DNA of 64,000 nt, from positions 2,837,871 through 2,901,870 of the forward strand of contig NZ_KZ454943.1 in NCBI RefSeq assembly GCF_002797395.1. The letters run 5' to 3'. This DNA is from Bacillus solitudinis (GTDB lineage: Bacteria > Bacillota > Bacilli > Bacillales > Bacillaceae_D). The notes beneath the pieces were generated by a model. It did not search any database and was not told the DNA's origin. It worked only from the letters and a program-made list of their open reading frames with translations. Each line of letters begins with the position of its first letter. Position 1 is the first letter of the stretch. The position numbers and the translations under genes were made by a program. Shown one piece after another: positions 10,230 through 18,984 of this stretch.

Positions 10230-11798
10230 TCAACGAGGAGCAAACGCACATAGCCATTTGCCGATTACCGGGACCCGGATTAATTCTTCACGAAGTACAA
10301 GCCCAAGCAAAATCATGACCACACTATAAAAAGTGGTGATTAATGCTATACATAGGACAGTTTTTATTAAAAGTGACGAGTCAACAAACGCATACGTATA
10401 TAAAAGAAAGCCAAGCCATGCCGTTGAACCAATGAGTAGAATTGCTTTGATGATTATTTTGACGTCAATCGTGAAGCTTATCATTTTTACGACGGATGCA
10501 AAATGAAGCATGGTGACTAGGATAAACCCAATTACAATAGCTAGGGCAGCCCCCATAATCCCAAATTCTGGCCTCGAAGCAAGAACGAATATCGCTGCTG
10601 TTTTTATAGCTGCTCCAAATAAACTATTCATCATTGCAGCTTTAGCAAGATCAAGAGCCTGAAGGGTAGCCTGTAGTGGTCCCTGGAAGTACAAAAAAAT
10701 GGTAAATGGCGCCATGATTTTAACATAGGAAGCAACGGTTGGCGCATCGTACATAAGTGTCATAATAGGTTCGGCGAACGTATAGAGGACAACAGCTGAT
10801 ATTCCCCCGGAAATCAAAGCAATTCGTAAAGCCTGACTTAGTCGGTGGTGTATTAACTTCGGTTGATTATTAGCAGAAGCTTCACTAACAGCAGGTACAA
10901 GTGAAACCGATAACGAATACGTAATGAATGTGGGTAACAAAATAACAGGAATGACAAAGCCCGCAAGCTCACCATATTGTTTAGTTGCAATAACAGTAGC
11001 AACACCTGCTAAAGCAAGGCTTTGTGCAACGACAATCGGTTCAAAAAAGAGAGACAAGGAGCCAATTAGTCGACTACCTGTTGTTGGTAATGCAATTCTC
11101 ATTAAGTCACCAAATGTTTGCTTACCTGTTTTAACAAAATCAAAAAAATCACGCCTTACCTTAAAACGCTTATTCTGTTTAAACATGAAAATCATGTATA
11201 GAAGTGAAGCGAATTCACCGATAACAACAGAAAGCATGGCCCCAGCAGCGGCATACTCTACACCCATTGGAAGAAACGCTGTGGTCATAACTGCGACTAA
11301 CGTAATTCTAACCACCTGTTCAATAACTTGAGAAATAGCGGTAGGTTTCATATTCTGACGCCCTTGAAAGTACCCTCGCATGACCGAAGAAAGTGCAACG
11401 ATTGGTACGATGGGTGCAATCGCAATGAGGGGGTAATAGGCTCTTGAATCGGTCAAAAGGTGATTTGAAACGAGCGGTGCAAAGGCGATCATGGCAATTG
11501 TGAAAATAATGCTTAAAGTACCTGTCACAGAAAGAGCAATAACAAGAATTCGTTTAATGCGTAATCGGTCACCGCTTGCCTCTGCTTCAGCTACAAGTTT
11601 AGAAATAGCTACAGGGAGTCCTAACTGTGTTAAAGTTATGACTAGTAACAAAGTTGGCACTGCCATCATATATAGACCAACACCTTCAGCTCCCATGATT
11701 CTTGCAACAACAATTCTATTTACAAATCCAAGTAGCCTCGTAATTAGACCTGCAATTATTAGGATGAACGTTCCCTTCAGGAAGGTCTGTTTTGTCAT
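10230..11798 (-). CDS. spoVB: Stage V sporulation protein B (MOP-superfamily flippase)
   Basis: This 522-residue membrane protein has about 14 helices of the MATE/polysaccharide-flippase (MviN-like) superfamily. The N-terminal block TFLKGTFILIIAGLITRLLGF, the VARIMGAEGVGLYMMAVPT segment and the LPVAISKLVAE motif match SpoVB. In B. subtilis SpoVB is needed for spore cortex synthesis and is proposed to flip lipid-linked peptidoglycan precursors at the forespore. Position next to yrbG and a YrzE-like gene matches B. subtilis. It is transcribed opposite to its neighbours and ends at its own terminator. Other members of the family (MurJ, YtgP/YkvU) are alternatives, but gene order favours SpoVB. 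Confidence 0.9.
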   Translation of the reverse strand: MTKQTFLKGTFILIIAGLITRLLGFVNRIVVARIMGAEGVGLYMMAVPTLLLVITLTQLGLPVAISKLVAEAEASGDRLRIKRILVIALSVTGTLSIIFTIAMIAFAPLVSNHLLTDSRAYYPLIAIAPIVPIVALSSVMRGYFQGRQNMKPTAISQVIEQVVRITLVAVMTTAFLPMGVEYAAAGAMLSVVIGEFASLLYMIFMFKQNKRFKVRRDFFDFVKTGKQTFGDLMRIALPTTGSRLIGSLSLFFEPIVVAQSLALAGVATVIATKQYGELAGFVIPVILLPTFITYSLSVSLVPAVSEASANNQPKLIHHRLSQALRIALISGGISAVVLYTFAEPIMTLMYDAPTVASYVKIMAPFTIFLYFQGPLQATLQALDLAKAAMMNSLFGAAIKTAAIFVLASRPEFGIMGAALAIVIGFILVTMLHFASVVKMISFTIDVKIIIKAILLIGSTAWLGFLLYTYAFVDSSLLIKTVLCIALITTFYSVVMILLGLVLREELIRVPVIGKWLCAFAPR

Positions 11799-12041
11799 TT
11801 AACTGCCCTACTTTCCTAAAAAATGATGGATATTTTCCGTTATTATTTATATGCTTAGTAATAGGTCAAGCATGACAAGTAGTTTCAATGATGACATTAA
11901 GAAAAAGAACTTGTTTTTCTATCAATCTCTTTTTCCGTCAAATTTTGAGGAAACTTTCATCGCAAACTGAATTAACTTTGGTTTTGTTAATTATTAAATT
12001 AGGCGTACATTTTAGTAAGCTTCGAAGGAGAGGAACGGTCG

Positions 12042-12527
12042 TTGAAGGAAACCATTGAACATTTTATTTTAGAGAATTTTGGATTTTTGCCACCTGAGTT
12101 GTTGGTTGTATTTGTTTCCGCTTTACCAATTTTGGAGTTGCGTGCAGGAATTCCGCTTGCCTTTCTCCAAGGTTTATCAGCTACGGAAGCTTTTATTTAT
12201 TCAATGATTGGTAATTTACTCCCAATCATTCCGATTTTAGTTTTATTTCGGCCGATTAGTAAATGGATGCTCCGTTTTTCGTTATATAGACGTTTTTACG
12301 ATTGGCTGTATAATCGAACAATGAAGAAAAGTAATAATGTTGAGAAATTTGGTGCACTTGGTCTTATTTTATTTACAGCTGTTCCTTTGCCAACAACAGG
12401 TGCTTGGTCTGCAAGTCTTGCAGCGATACTCTTCTTTATTCCGTTTAGATCAGCTTTACTATCGATAGCTATTGGGGTGGTCATTGCCGGTTTAGGGGTT
12501 ACTATCGCTATTTATTCTATTTTTTAA
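12042..12527 (+). CDS. COG2426 small multidrug export-like membrane protein
   Basis: This 161-residue protein has four hydrophobic segments and the family core LPILELRAGIPLAF near residues 25-40, a YSMIGNLLPIIPIL helix and FTAVPLPTTGAWSASLAA in the C-terminal half. This pattern matches COG2426 (Sm_multidrug_ex), named after a putative export role that is not well tested. Translation begins at TTG with AAGGAGAGGAA upstream. It lies 244 bp from the divergent spoVB and 19 bp before comN's ATG, so it probably shares a transcript with comN. Confidence 0.8.
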   Translation: MKETIEHFILENFGFLPPELLVVFVSALPILELRAGIPLAFLQGLSATEAFIYSMIGNLLPIIPILVLFRPISKWMLRFSLYRRFYDWLYNRTMKKSNNVEKFGALGLILFTAVPLPTTGAWSASLAAILFFIPFRSALLSIAIGVVIAGLGVTIAIYSIF

Positions 12528-12546
12528 CTTGCGAGGTGTTTTATCT

Positions 12547-12828
12547 ATGGAGGAGAAACAGCAATTTGATAGTTGGAGAGAAGATGTAAGTCCTTGTTTA
12601 CAATCAAAACTTGATGAGTTTCATTTTCTTGGCTATGGCCGGGCAACATCGGAGGATATATGGAAATGTGTCATTCACCGTCTTAGAAAAAGAAAAGATT
12701 TTATGCATCTTCATGAATTTGTCAACGTATTGTTGACGTTAAAGCCACAGGATTATATGACATGGTTAACGGTCAACTCTTATAAAGAACCAGAAGATTG
12801 GTTTTTTGAGTTAAAGAATAAATCATAA
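12547..12828 (+). CDS. comN: ComN-like post-transcriptional regulator
   Basis: This 93-residue soluble protein contains the segments DEFHFLGYGRATSEDIW, LRKRKDFMHLHEFVN and LKPQDYMTWLTVNSYKEP, which match the ComN (YrzD) family. In B. subtilis ComN acts post-transcriptionally on the comE late-competence operon and interacts with DivIVA. The ATG at 12547 has GAGGTG eight bases before it; an in-frame TTG at 12529 overlaps that site and is rejected. No terminator is evident before the secD promoter. Confidence 0.8.
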   Translation: MEEKQQFDSWREDVSPCLQSKLDEFHFLGYGRATSEDIWKCVIHRLRKRKDFMHLHEFVNVLLTLKPQDYMTWLTVNSYKEPEDWFFELKNKS

Positions 12829-12842
12829 GCATCGCTAGGCAA

Positions 12843-12872
12843 TTGACAGGGATTTTCATTGACCGATATAAT
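12843..12872 (+). promoter_or_regulatory. Sigma-A promoter of secD-secF
   Basis: TTGACA at 12843-12848 and TATAAT at 12867-12872, 18 bp apart, both perfect hexamers. Predicted start of transcription is near 12879, giving a leader of about 70 nt. Confidence 0.85.
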
Positions 12873-12892
12873 AGGACTATTGTGTAGATATG

Positions 12893-12918
12893 AATGCTTG
12901 TCATTTCCGACAAGCATT
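12893..12918 (+). promoter_or_regulatory. Perfect hairpin in the secD 5' leader
   Basis: AATGCTTGTC and GACAAGCATT form a 10-bp stem with a six-base loop, 32 bases before the secD start codon. There is no T run, so it is not an ordinary terminator. It could stabilise the messenger or control translation. Confidence 0.6.
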
Positions 12919-12950
12919 ATTGCGTTAATTGAAGGAGGCTTTTTAGGGAC

Positions 12951-14255
12951 ATGGTGAAAAAAGGACGGATTTATGCTTTTTTTCTCATCGTACTTATCCT
13001 CGGTGGAATCATGAGTCAGACGGTGATGGGGATTACGAAAGAAATAAAGCTCGGATTAGATCTTCAAGGTGGATTTGAAATTCTGTACCAAGTCCATCAA
13101 GCGAATGATGGTGAAGACATTAATGACGACACGTTGAATGCCACAGTAAGCGCACTTAATCAGCGTGTAAATGTAATCGGTGTCTCAGAGCCTAACATCC
13201 AAATCGAAGGGGATGACAGGATTCGCGTTCAACTTGCTGGTGTTGAAGACCAACAAACAGCTCGTGAATTATTATCAACAGAGGCGAACTTAACATTTCG
13301 TGATGTAGATGATAAGGTATTATTAGATGGAAGTGATTTGAAAGAAAATGGAGCAAGTGCTTCGTTTAAAGACCAAACAAATGACCCGATTGTGACACTA
13401 ACTTTGAAAGATGCAAAACGATTCGAGGACGTTACACGAGAAATTTCTCAACGGCCTCCAGGTGAAAACTTATTAGTAATTTGGTTAGATTTTGAGGAAG
13501 GCGTTGACTCATATAAAGAAGAGATGTTAAAGCCAGAGCCTAAATTTCTTTCTGCAGCAAGTGTAGAACATACGATTCCTTCTCGTGATGTAATGATTAG
13601 TGGTAGTTTCACACTTGAGGAAACAAAATTTATCTCAGAAGTTCTTAACGCTGGTTCACTACCTGTTCAATTAGAGGAAATTTTCTCGAGTTCTGTTGGG
13701 GCGTCACTTGGAGAACAAGCGATGCAAAAAACAGTGTACGCAGGATTTATTGGAATCATTTTAATTTTTGCCTATATGCTTTTTTATTATCGTTTTATGG
13801 GTGGAATTGCTGTTATTACATTAAGTGCGTATATTTATTTGGTTCTCTTAGTCTTTAATTTGATGAATGCTGTTCTTACGTTGCCTGGTATCGCTGCTCT
13901 CATATTAGGAGTCGGAATGGCTGTTGATGCCAACATCATTACATATGAACGGATTAAGGAAGAAATTCGTTCAGGGAAATCTATGATGTCATCCTTTAAA
14001 GCGGGAAGTCGCCGCTCTTTATCTACGATATTAGATGCAAATATTACAACTATTTTAGCGGCTACTGTGTTATTTTCTTACGGGACAAGCTCTGTTCAAG
14101 GGTTTGCGGTTATGTTGATTGTCAGTATATTAACAAGCTTTGTTACAGCCGTCTATGGATCAAGACTTCTACTTGGGCTTTGGATTAATAGTCGCGCATT
14201 AAATAAAAAGCCAGGCTTTTTTGGAGTAAAGGAAGGTGAAATCAGTGAGCTTTAA
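12951..14255 (+). CDS. secD: Protein translocase subunit SecD
   Basis: This 434-residue membrane protein drives late steps of Sec export using the proton-motive force. Features are an N-terminal helix (residues 5-25), the LGLDLQGGFEILYQV motif, a large extracytoplasmic P1 domain with LNQRVNVIGVSEPNIQIEG, and five C-terminal helices including ALILGVGMAVDANIITYERIKEE. That last motif carries the Asp/Arg residues used for proton coupling. In B. subtilis SecD and SecF are one SecDF polypeptide, whereas here SecD stops and SecF begins in another frame with its own start. Upstream are a consensus promoter and a hairpin leader; AAGGAGGC is the ribosome site. Confidence 0.95.
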   Translation: MVKKGRIYAFFLIVLILGGIMSQTVMGITKEIKLGLDLQGGFEILYQVHQANDGEDINDDTLNATVSALNQRVNVIGVSEPNIQIEGDDRIRVQLAGVEDQQTARELLSTEANLTFRDVDDKVLLDGSDLKENGASASFKDQTNDPIVTLTLKDAKRFEDVTREISQRPPGENLLVIWLDFEEGVDSYKEEMLKPEPKFLSAASVEHTIPSRDVMISGSFTLEETKFISEVLNAGSLPVQLEEIFSSSVGASLGEQAMQKTVYAGFIGIILIFAYMLFYYRFMGGIAVITLSAYIYLVLLVFNLMNAVLTLPGIAALILGVGMAVDANIITYERIKEEIRSGKSMMSSFKAGSRRSLSTILDANITTILAATVLFSYGTSSVQGFAVMLIVSILTSFVTAVYGSRLLLGLWINSRALNKKPGFFGVKEGEISEL

Positions 14256-15189
14256 TTTTCAAAAAAGAGAAATTGATTTCGTAAAACACCGGAAAAAGTA
14301 CTTTATTTTTTCTTCTGCCTTTGCTTTGCTTGGAATCATTTTATTACTAACAATGGGCTTAAATTTAGGGATTGATTTTGAAAGTGGTTCGCGCGTAGAA
14401 GTTCTTAGTCAAGAACCTTTAACTGCGGACCAAGTGTCTAATGAATTTGCTCAGATTGGTGAAGGATATGAGCCGAGTGATATTACCCTAGCAGGAGACC
14501 AAAATGAGTTAGCTGTCGCACGTTTTGTTGACATCCTAGACGCAGATGACATTTCAGAAATTCAAACGCATTTTAAAGAAAAATATGGTGCTGAGCCGAG
14601 CGTAGGGACAGTTTCTCCCACAGTAGGAAAAGAATTAGCTCAAAATGCGATAATTTCCGTACTTATTGCTTCCATTGGGATTATTATATATGTAACAATT
14701 CGCTTTGAACTTTTGTATGGAATTGCGGCGATTGTTGCACTATTGCATGATGCATTTTTCATTATAGCTATTTTTAGTTTACTTCAGATTGAGGTGAACG
14801 TTCCATTTATTGCAGCGGTTCTGACTATTGTTGGTTACTCAATAAATGATACCATCGTTACGTTTGACCGAATTCGTGAAAACATGAAGCTCACTAAGAG
14901 AGTAAAAGATTTTAATGATCTTGCGAATATCGTTAACACTAGCTTGGTTCAAACTATGGCAAGGTCCATCAATACAGTTCTAACTGTTGTATTTGCTGCC
15001 GCAGCAATTATGATATTTGGTGGAGAAGCTATTCGTTCTTTCGCGTTTGCACTATTGGTTGGTCTTGTAGCAGGAACATATTCTTCGATGTTCCTAGCCT
15101 CGCAACTGTGGCTGATCTGGAAGTCGAAGCAGCTTAGTAAACAAAAATTTAAAAGTTCACCTGACCCAGAAGAAGAACCGACCGTTTAA
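14245..15189 (+). CDS. secF: Protein translocase subunit SecF
   Basis: This 314-residue partner of SecD has an N-terminal helix (FIFSSAFALLGIILLL), the LGIDFESGSRVEV motif, a periplasmic P4-like domain and five C-terminal helices with AVLTIVGYSINDTIVTFDRIREN, the SecF counterpart of the proton-coupling motif. The GTG at 14245 is preferred because GGAAGG lies eight bases upstream, inside the end of secD. The genes overlap by 11 bp and are in different frames. Presence of a proper ribosome site and a complete N-terminal segment argues for a true gene split rather than a sequencing frameshift. A terminator follows. Confidence 0.94.
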   Translation: MSFNFQKREIDFVKHRKKYFIFSSAFALLGIILLLTMGLNLGIDFESGSRVEVLSQEPLTADQVSNEFAQIGEGYEPSDITLAGDQNELAVARFVDILDADDISEIQTHFKEKYGAEPSVGTVSPTVGKELAQNAIISVLIASIGIIIYVTIRFELLYGIAAIVALLHDAFFIIAIFSLLQIEVNVPFIAAVLTIVGYSINDTIVTFDRIRENMKLTKRVKDFNDLANIVNTSLVQTMARSINTVLTVVFAAAAIMIFGGEAIRSFAFALLVGLVAGTYSSMFLASQLWLIWKSKQLSKQKFKSSPDPEEEPTV

Positions 15190-15196
15190 AACAGCT

Positions 15197-15224
15197 AAGA
15201 CCATGGTATTTGCCATGGTCTTTG
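15197..15224 (+). terminator. Terminator-like hairpin after secF
   Basis: Stem AAGACCATGG / CCATGGTCTT with a six-base loop. The following T run is short and interrupted by G. Confidence 0.7.
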
Positions 15225-15315
15225 TGTTTGAGGAGGGAAGTAACATTTTTTGCATACCATCAACTAGTTCTTGGTAAAATAAAGAGGGTTAGATATTTAA
15301 AAAGAGGGTGTTTAT

Positions 15316-16218
15316 ATGGAAGAATCAGACATTCGTTATCGAAAGGTACGTTTTGCAGCCTGGATTGGTATTATTGGTAATATTGTTTTAGCCATTATAA
15401 AAGCTATAATTGGTATTATGGCAAATAGTCGTGCTTTAATAGCGGATGCGGTTCATTCTGCCTCGGATGTTGTTGGTTCTGTTGTTGTTTTAGTTGGAGT
15501 TAGGGCAGCTAAAATGCCTCCAGATGAAGATCATCCATATGGTCATGGCAAAGCTGAATCTGTTGCAGCAATTATCGTTGCTGTTTTATTAGTTATTGTC
15601 GGATTTGAGATCGCTTTAAATGCATTTCAGTCGTTCTTTGAACCTGTGGTAGTCCCTAAAATGCTAGCGATTTATGCAGTGCTGTTTTCGATACTAGTAA
15701 AAGAATTAATGTTTCGATATAAGTATAATTTGGGTAAAAAATATAAGAGTGAAGCATTAATGGTAGATGCTTGGCACCATCGTTCAGATGTTTATTCCTC
15801 GATTGCGGCTTTAATTGGGATCGGTGCTGCTATTTTAGGTGGGTACCTAAATATCCCTTTCCTCGTTTATGGAGATGCGTTAGCCAGTGCGTTTGTTGCC
15901 GTGTTAATTGCAAAGATGGCTTGGACGTTAGGAAAGCAATCCATTCATAATGCGCTTGATCATGTCTTACATGAAGAAGATACGGTTGAGATGAAGAATG
16001 CAGCTGCAAATGTAGAAGGTGTATTGAATGTTGACGAGTTTTTGGCGAGAGAACATGGGCACTATGTTATTGTAGATATTAAAATTGCAGTCAATCCCGA
16101 AATAACGGTTCGGGAAGGTCATGCGATTGGAAAGAATGTCAAAGTGCGGTTACTCGAGGATAAGCTTGTTCAAGATGTCCTCGTTCATATAAATCCGTAT
16201 GAAAAAGTATCCGAATGA
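15316..16218 (+). CDS. Cation diffusion facilitator family metal exporter
   Basis: This 300-residue protein has six predicted helices in the first 210 residues and a cytoplasmic C-terminal domain. Metal-site motifs are visible: IADAVHSASDVVGS in helix II, DEDHPYGHGKAE just after it, and MVDAWHHRSDVYSS in helix V (His/Asp pair). These are typical of Zn/Fe/Mn-exporting CDF proteins; MneP/MneS manganese exporters of B. subtilis are plausible relatives, but the metal cannot be fixed from sequence. A possible extended -10 (TGGTAAAAT, 15272-15280) lies upstream. The LapA-like gene begins 19 bp downstream, so they may be co-transcribed. Confidence 0.9.
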   Translation: MEESDIRYRKVRFAAWIGIIGNIVLAIIKAIIGIMANSRALIADAVHSASDVVGSVVVLVGVRAAKMPPDEDHPYGHGKAESVAAIIVAVLLVIVGFEIALNAFQSFFEPVVVPKMLAIYAVLFSILVKELMFRYKYNLGKKYKSEALMVDAWHHRSDVYSSIAALIGIGAAILGGYLNIPFLVYGDALASAFVAVLIAKMAWTLGKQSIHNALDHVLHEEDTVEMKNAAANVEGVLNVDEFLAREHGHYVIVDIKIAVNPEITVREGHAIGKNVKVRLLEDKLVQDVLVHINPYEKVSE

Positions 16219-16237
16219 GGAGAGAGGAGGATATGAC

Positions 16238-16567
16238 ATGAAAGGACAATGGGGACTAATCGGAGGCATACTGGCTGCGATAATTATTGCTGTCTTTGCA
16301 GTGATTAATGTTGAAGCGGTAAGAGTCAATTATTTATTCGGTGTTGCGGAATGGCCATTAATATTAGTTATTTTAGGTTCGGTGTTTATGGGTGCAATTA
16401 TAGCAGGGGCTCTAAGTATGGTTCGAATTTATCAGTTGCAATCAGAAGTAAAACGATTGAGGCTAACAAATAGTAAAGAGTTTAAAGGAAAGAATGAGAC
16501 AAAAGCTACAGAGAAAACTCTTCATACTGAAGATAGAAAATTGGAAAAAAACACAACAAATAACTAG
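16238..16567 (+). CDS. LapA-domain (DUF1049) membrane protein
   Basis: This 109-residue protein has two transmembrane helices (about residues 5-25 and 38-62) joined by a short loop with VEAVRVNYLFG, the LapA/DUF1049 signature. A charged coiled-coil-like tail (YQLQSEVKRLRL) and a Lys/Glu/Thr-rich end follow. The start at 16238 follows GAGAGGAGG at the correct spacing; upstream in-frame codons overlap the CDF gene. B. subtilis YrvD has the same place before recJ. Distant LapA relatives in Gram-negatives act in lipopolysaccharide assembly, a role that cannot apply here, so the function is unknown. Confidence 0.82.
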   Translation: MKGQWGLIGGILAAIIIAVFAVINVEAVRVNYLFGVAEWPLILVILGSVFMGAIIAGALSMVRIYQLQSEVKRLRLTNSKEFKGKNETKATEKTLHTEDRKLEKNTTNN

Positions 16568-16580
16568 CTTCCACTAAGCA

Positions 16581-16609
16581 TTGTCACCTCTTGACGGCTC
16601 CTGTATAAT
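16581..16609 (+). promoter_or_regulatory. Promoter of recJ-apt
   Basis: TTGTCA at 16581-16586 and TATAAT at 16604-16609 are separated by 17 bp. The nearby TTGACG (16591) is only 7 bp from the -10 and cannot serve. Confidence 0.75.
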
Positions 16610-16632
16610 GGGATGGTCAAGGGGTGTTATCT

Positions 16633-18984
16633 ATGTTAAAACCTAAGGCTAGATGGAACATAAAAAGTCAAGAAATCGAAAAAGTACATGCGCTTGCTGA
16701 GGAATTAAAGATTGCTCCACTTGTTGCAAAATTATTACTAAATCGAGGAATTGATACGATAGAACGAGCACGAAAATTTTTATATAAGGAACAGATGAGT
16801 TTTCATGATCCGTATTTGTTAGATGGGATGAAAGAAACGGTACTACGAATTCGCGAAGCTATTGAAAAAAAGGAGCGTATACTCGTATTTGGAGACTATG
16901 ATGCAGATGGGGTTAGTAGTACGGCAGTGATGGTGTATACGCTTCGCTATTTAAATGCAGACTTTGACTATTACATTCCTAATCGGTTTACTGAAGGTTA
17001 TGGTCCGAATGAACCTGCTTTACGTAAAGCAAAAGAAGATGGCTACAGCCTTGTTGTCACAGTAGATACAGGTATTGCTGCCGTACATGAAGCGGCTATT
17101 GCAAAAGAAATTGGCTTAGATTTCATTGTCACTGACCATCACGAAGCTCCCCCTATCTTACCGGCTGCCTATGCGATTGTTAACCCTAAAAAGCCCAATT
17201 GTCCTTACCCATTCAAGGGATTAGCGGGTGTTGGCGTTGCTTTTAAGGTTGCTCAAGCACTTTTAAATCGTATACCGATAGAGCTATTTGATATCGCTGT
17301 GATTGGGACCATAGCAGATTTAGTTCCGTTAGTTGATGAAAATCGTCTTTTGGCAAAGGAAGGTTTGATTGCTCTACAAGAAACTGAGAAACCTGGATTA
17401 ATAGCTTTAAAGAAAGTATGTGGATTTGGAAGTGAAGCGATTAGAGCCGACCATGTTGGTTTTGGAATTGGTCCAAGAATTAACGCGGCTGGTCGACTTG
17501 CTTCTGCTGACCCTGCGGTGGAGCTTTTAGTAACTGACGACCAAGAAAAGGCTAGACAATTGGCAACAGAGATAGATGCTCTAAATAAAGAACGACAATT
17601 TATCGTAAATGAAATTGCAGAAGAAGCAGTTGATATGGTAGAGCGCTTATACCCAGCTAAAGAAAACAATGTCTTAATCATTGGTAACTATGGATGGAAT
17701 GCTGGTGTAATTGGAATTGTGGCTTCAAGGCTAGTGGAACGGTTTTACAGGCCGACGATTGTTCTTAGTTTTGATGAAGAAAAAGGACAAGCAAAAGGGT
17801 CGGCTAGAAGTATTGCAGGTTTTGATATGTTTGAAGAACTCTCAAAGAGTCGCGATATTCTGCCACATTTTGGAGGACATCCAATGGCTGCAGGACTTAC
17901 AATGAGTCTAGTAAATGTCGATTTATTACGCGAACGCTTAAACAAGCAGGCGAGTGAATCGTTATCCGCTCAAGACTTTATTCCGATATCACAGATTGAT
18001 TTAGTAGCAAGTGTTGATGAAGTGTCATTAAATGTTATTTCGCAGTTGGAAGAGCTTGCTCCTTTTGGTGTTAGTAACCCAACGCCAAAAGTCATGCTTG
18101 AAGGTGTTAATCTTGCAGAAATGCGTCGAATTGGGAGTGACTCTAACCATTTGAAAATTAGCTTTTCCCAAAATGGGGGAAACTTAGATGGCATCGGTTT
18201 TAATTTAGGGCATCTGCATGATGAGATGTCTTCATCAGCAAAAATCTCAGCGGTAGGAACTCTTTCAATTAACGAGTGGAATGGAAACGTGAAGCCTCAA
18301 ATGATGATTGAGGACATGGCAGTTAAGGAATGGCAGCTCTTTGATTGGAGAAGCATTCAAAAGCAAAGAATCGCAGAAAGACTAGCACAATTGACGGAAG
18401 ATAATAGAGTATTGGTTGCATTTCGTTCTGATACGGCTAGAAAATTAGCGATACCAGAGAAGATGTCGGTTCATTTAGCGACTGGTCCTGATTTGAACCT
18501 TACTGGTAAATACGTAGTGTTACTTGATTTACCATATGAACGCACTGAAATCAAAGAGTTTTTTTGTGGAAATGGTTTACCGGAACGAGTTTATACAATT
18601 TTTCATCAAGTAGAGGATTCCTTTTTTACAACGGATCCGACTCGTGAACAATTTAAATGGTTTTATGCTTTTTTGCTAAAACAAAAAACGTTTGATGTAA
18701 AAAGAGGTAAAGAATTAGCGAAATATAAAGGGTGGTCTGAGCAAACGGTTGAATTTATGTCCAATGTGTTTTTAGAGCTTGGGTTTGTTACAATAAATGA
18801 TGGTTTGATTATTGCGTTGGATAACCCAGAAAAGAAAAGTCTTGAAGAATCTCATACATTTAGACGAAAGAAAGAACAAGCACAGCTTGAAAATGAGTTT
18901 GTGTATTCATCCTATGATGAGTTGAAAATGTGGTTTGACCAGTTTATAAAGCGGAAAGAACAAGAAGTCAAGGAGACGGTGTAA
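16633..18984 (+). CDS. recJ: Single-stranded-DNA-specific exonuclease RecJ
   Basis: RecJ digests single-stranded DNA 5' to 3' in recombinational repair. The 783-residue protein has the DHH phosphoesterase motifs FGDYDADGVSST (about residue 90), VTVDTGIA, VTDHHEAP and a region with NPKKPNCPYPFKGLAGVGV. The DHHA1 motif follows with SARSIAGFDMFE and HFGGHPMAAG (about residue 415). The OB fold and an extended C-terminal domain, typical of Bacillus RecJ, complete it. The ATG at 16633 has AAGGGG at good spacing; the in-frame GTG at 16624 overlaps that site. Its stop is directly followed by the apt ATG without gap. Confidence 0.96.
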   Translation: MLKPKARWNIKSQEIEKVHALAEELKIAPLVAKLLLNRGIDTIERARKFLYKEQMSFHDPYLLDGMKETVLRIREAIEKKERILVFGDYDADGVSSTAVMVYTLRYLNADFDYYIPNRFTEGYGPNEPALRKAKEDGYSLVVTVDTGIAAVHEAAIAKEIGLDFIVTDHHEAPPILPAAYAIVNPKKPNCPYPFKGLAGVGVAFKVAQALLNRIPIELFDIAVIGTIADLVPLVDENRLLAKEGLIALQETEKPGLIALKKVCGFGSEAIRADHVGFGIGPRINAAGRLASADPAVELLVTDDQEKARQLATEIDALNKERQFIVNEIAEEAVDMVERLYPAKENNVLIIGNYGWNAGVIGIVASRLVERFYRPTIVLSFDEEKGQAKGSARSIAGFDMFEELSKSRDILPHFGGHPMAAGLTMSLVNVDLLRERLNKQASESLSAQDFIPISQIDLVASVDEVSLNVISQLEELAPFGVSNPTPKVMLEGVNLAEMRRIGSDSNHLKISFSQNGGNLDGIGFNLGHLHDEMSSSAKISAVGTLSINEWNGNVKPQMMIEDMAVKEWQLFDWRSIQKQRIAERLAQLTEDNRVLVAFRSDTARKLAIPEKMSVHLATGPDLNLTGKYVVLLDLPYERTEIKEFFCGNGLPERVYTIFHQVEDSFFTTDPTREQFKWFYAFLLKQKTFDVKRGKELAKYKGWSEQTVEFMSNVFLELGFVTINDGLIIALDNPEKKSLEESHTFRRKKEQAQLENEFVYSSYDELKMWFDQFIKRKEQEVKETV

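Noticed and set aside
10924-11331. A 135-codon forward frame opposite spoVB
   Set aside because: It lies fully antisense to a conserved membrane-protein gene, has no ribosome site and its translation has no recognisable family features.
14231-14255. A sequencing frameshift splitting secDF
   Set aside because: secF has its own GTG with a good ribosome site and a complete N-terminus, and secD ends cleanly. The split is accepted but should be confirmed from reads.
16591-16596. TTGACG as the -35 of the recJ promoter
   Set aside because: It is only 7 bp from the -10. TTGTCA at 16581 has the correct 17-bp spacing.
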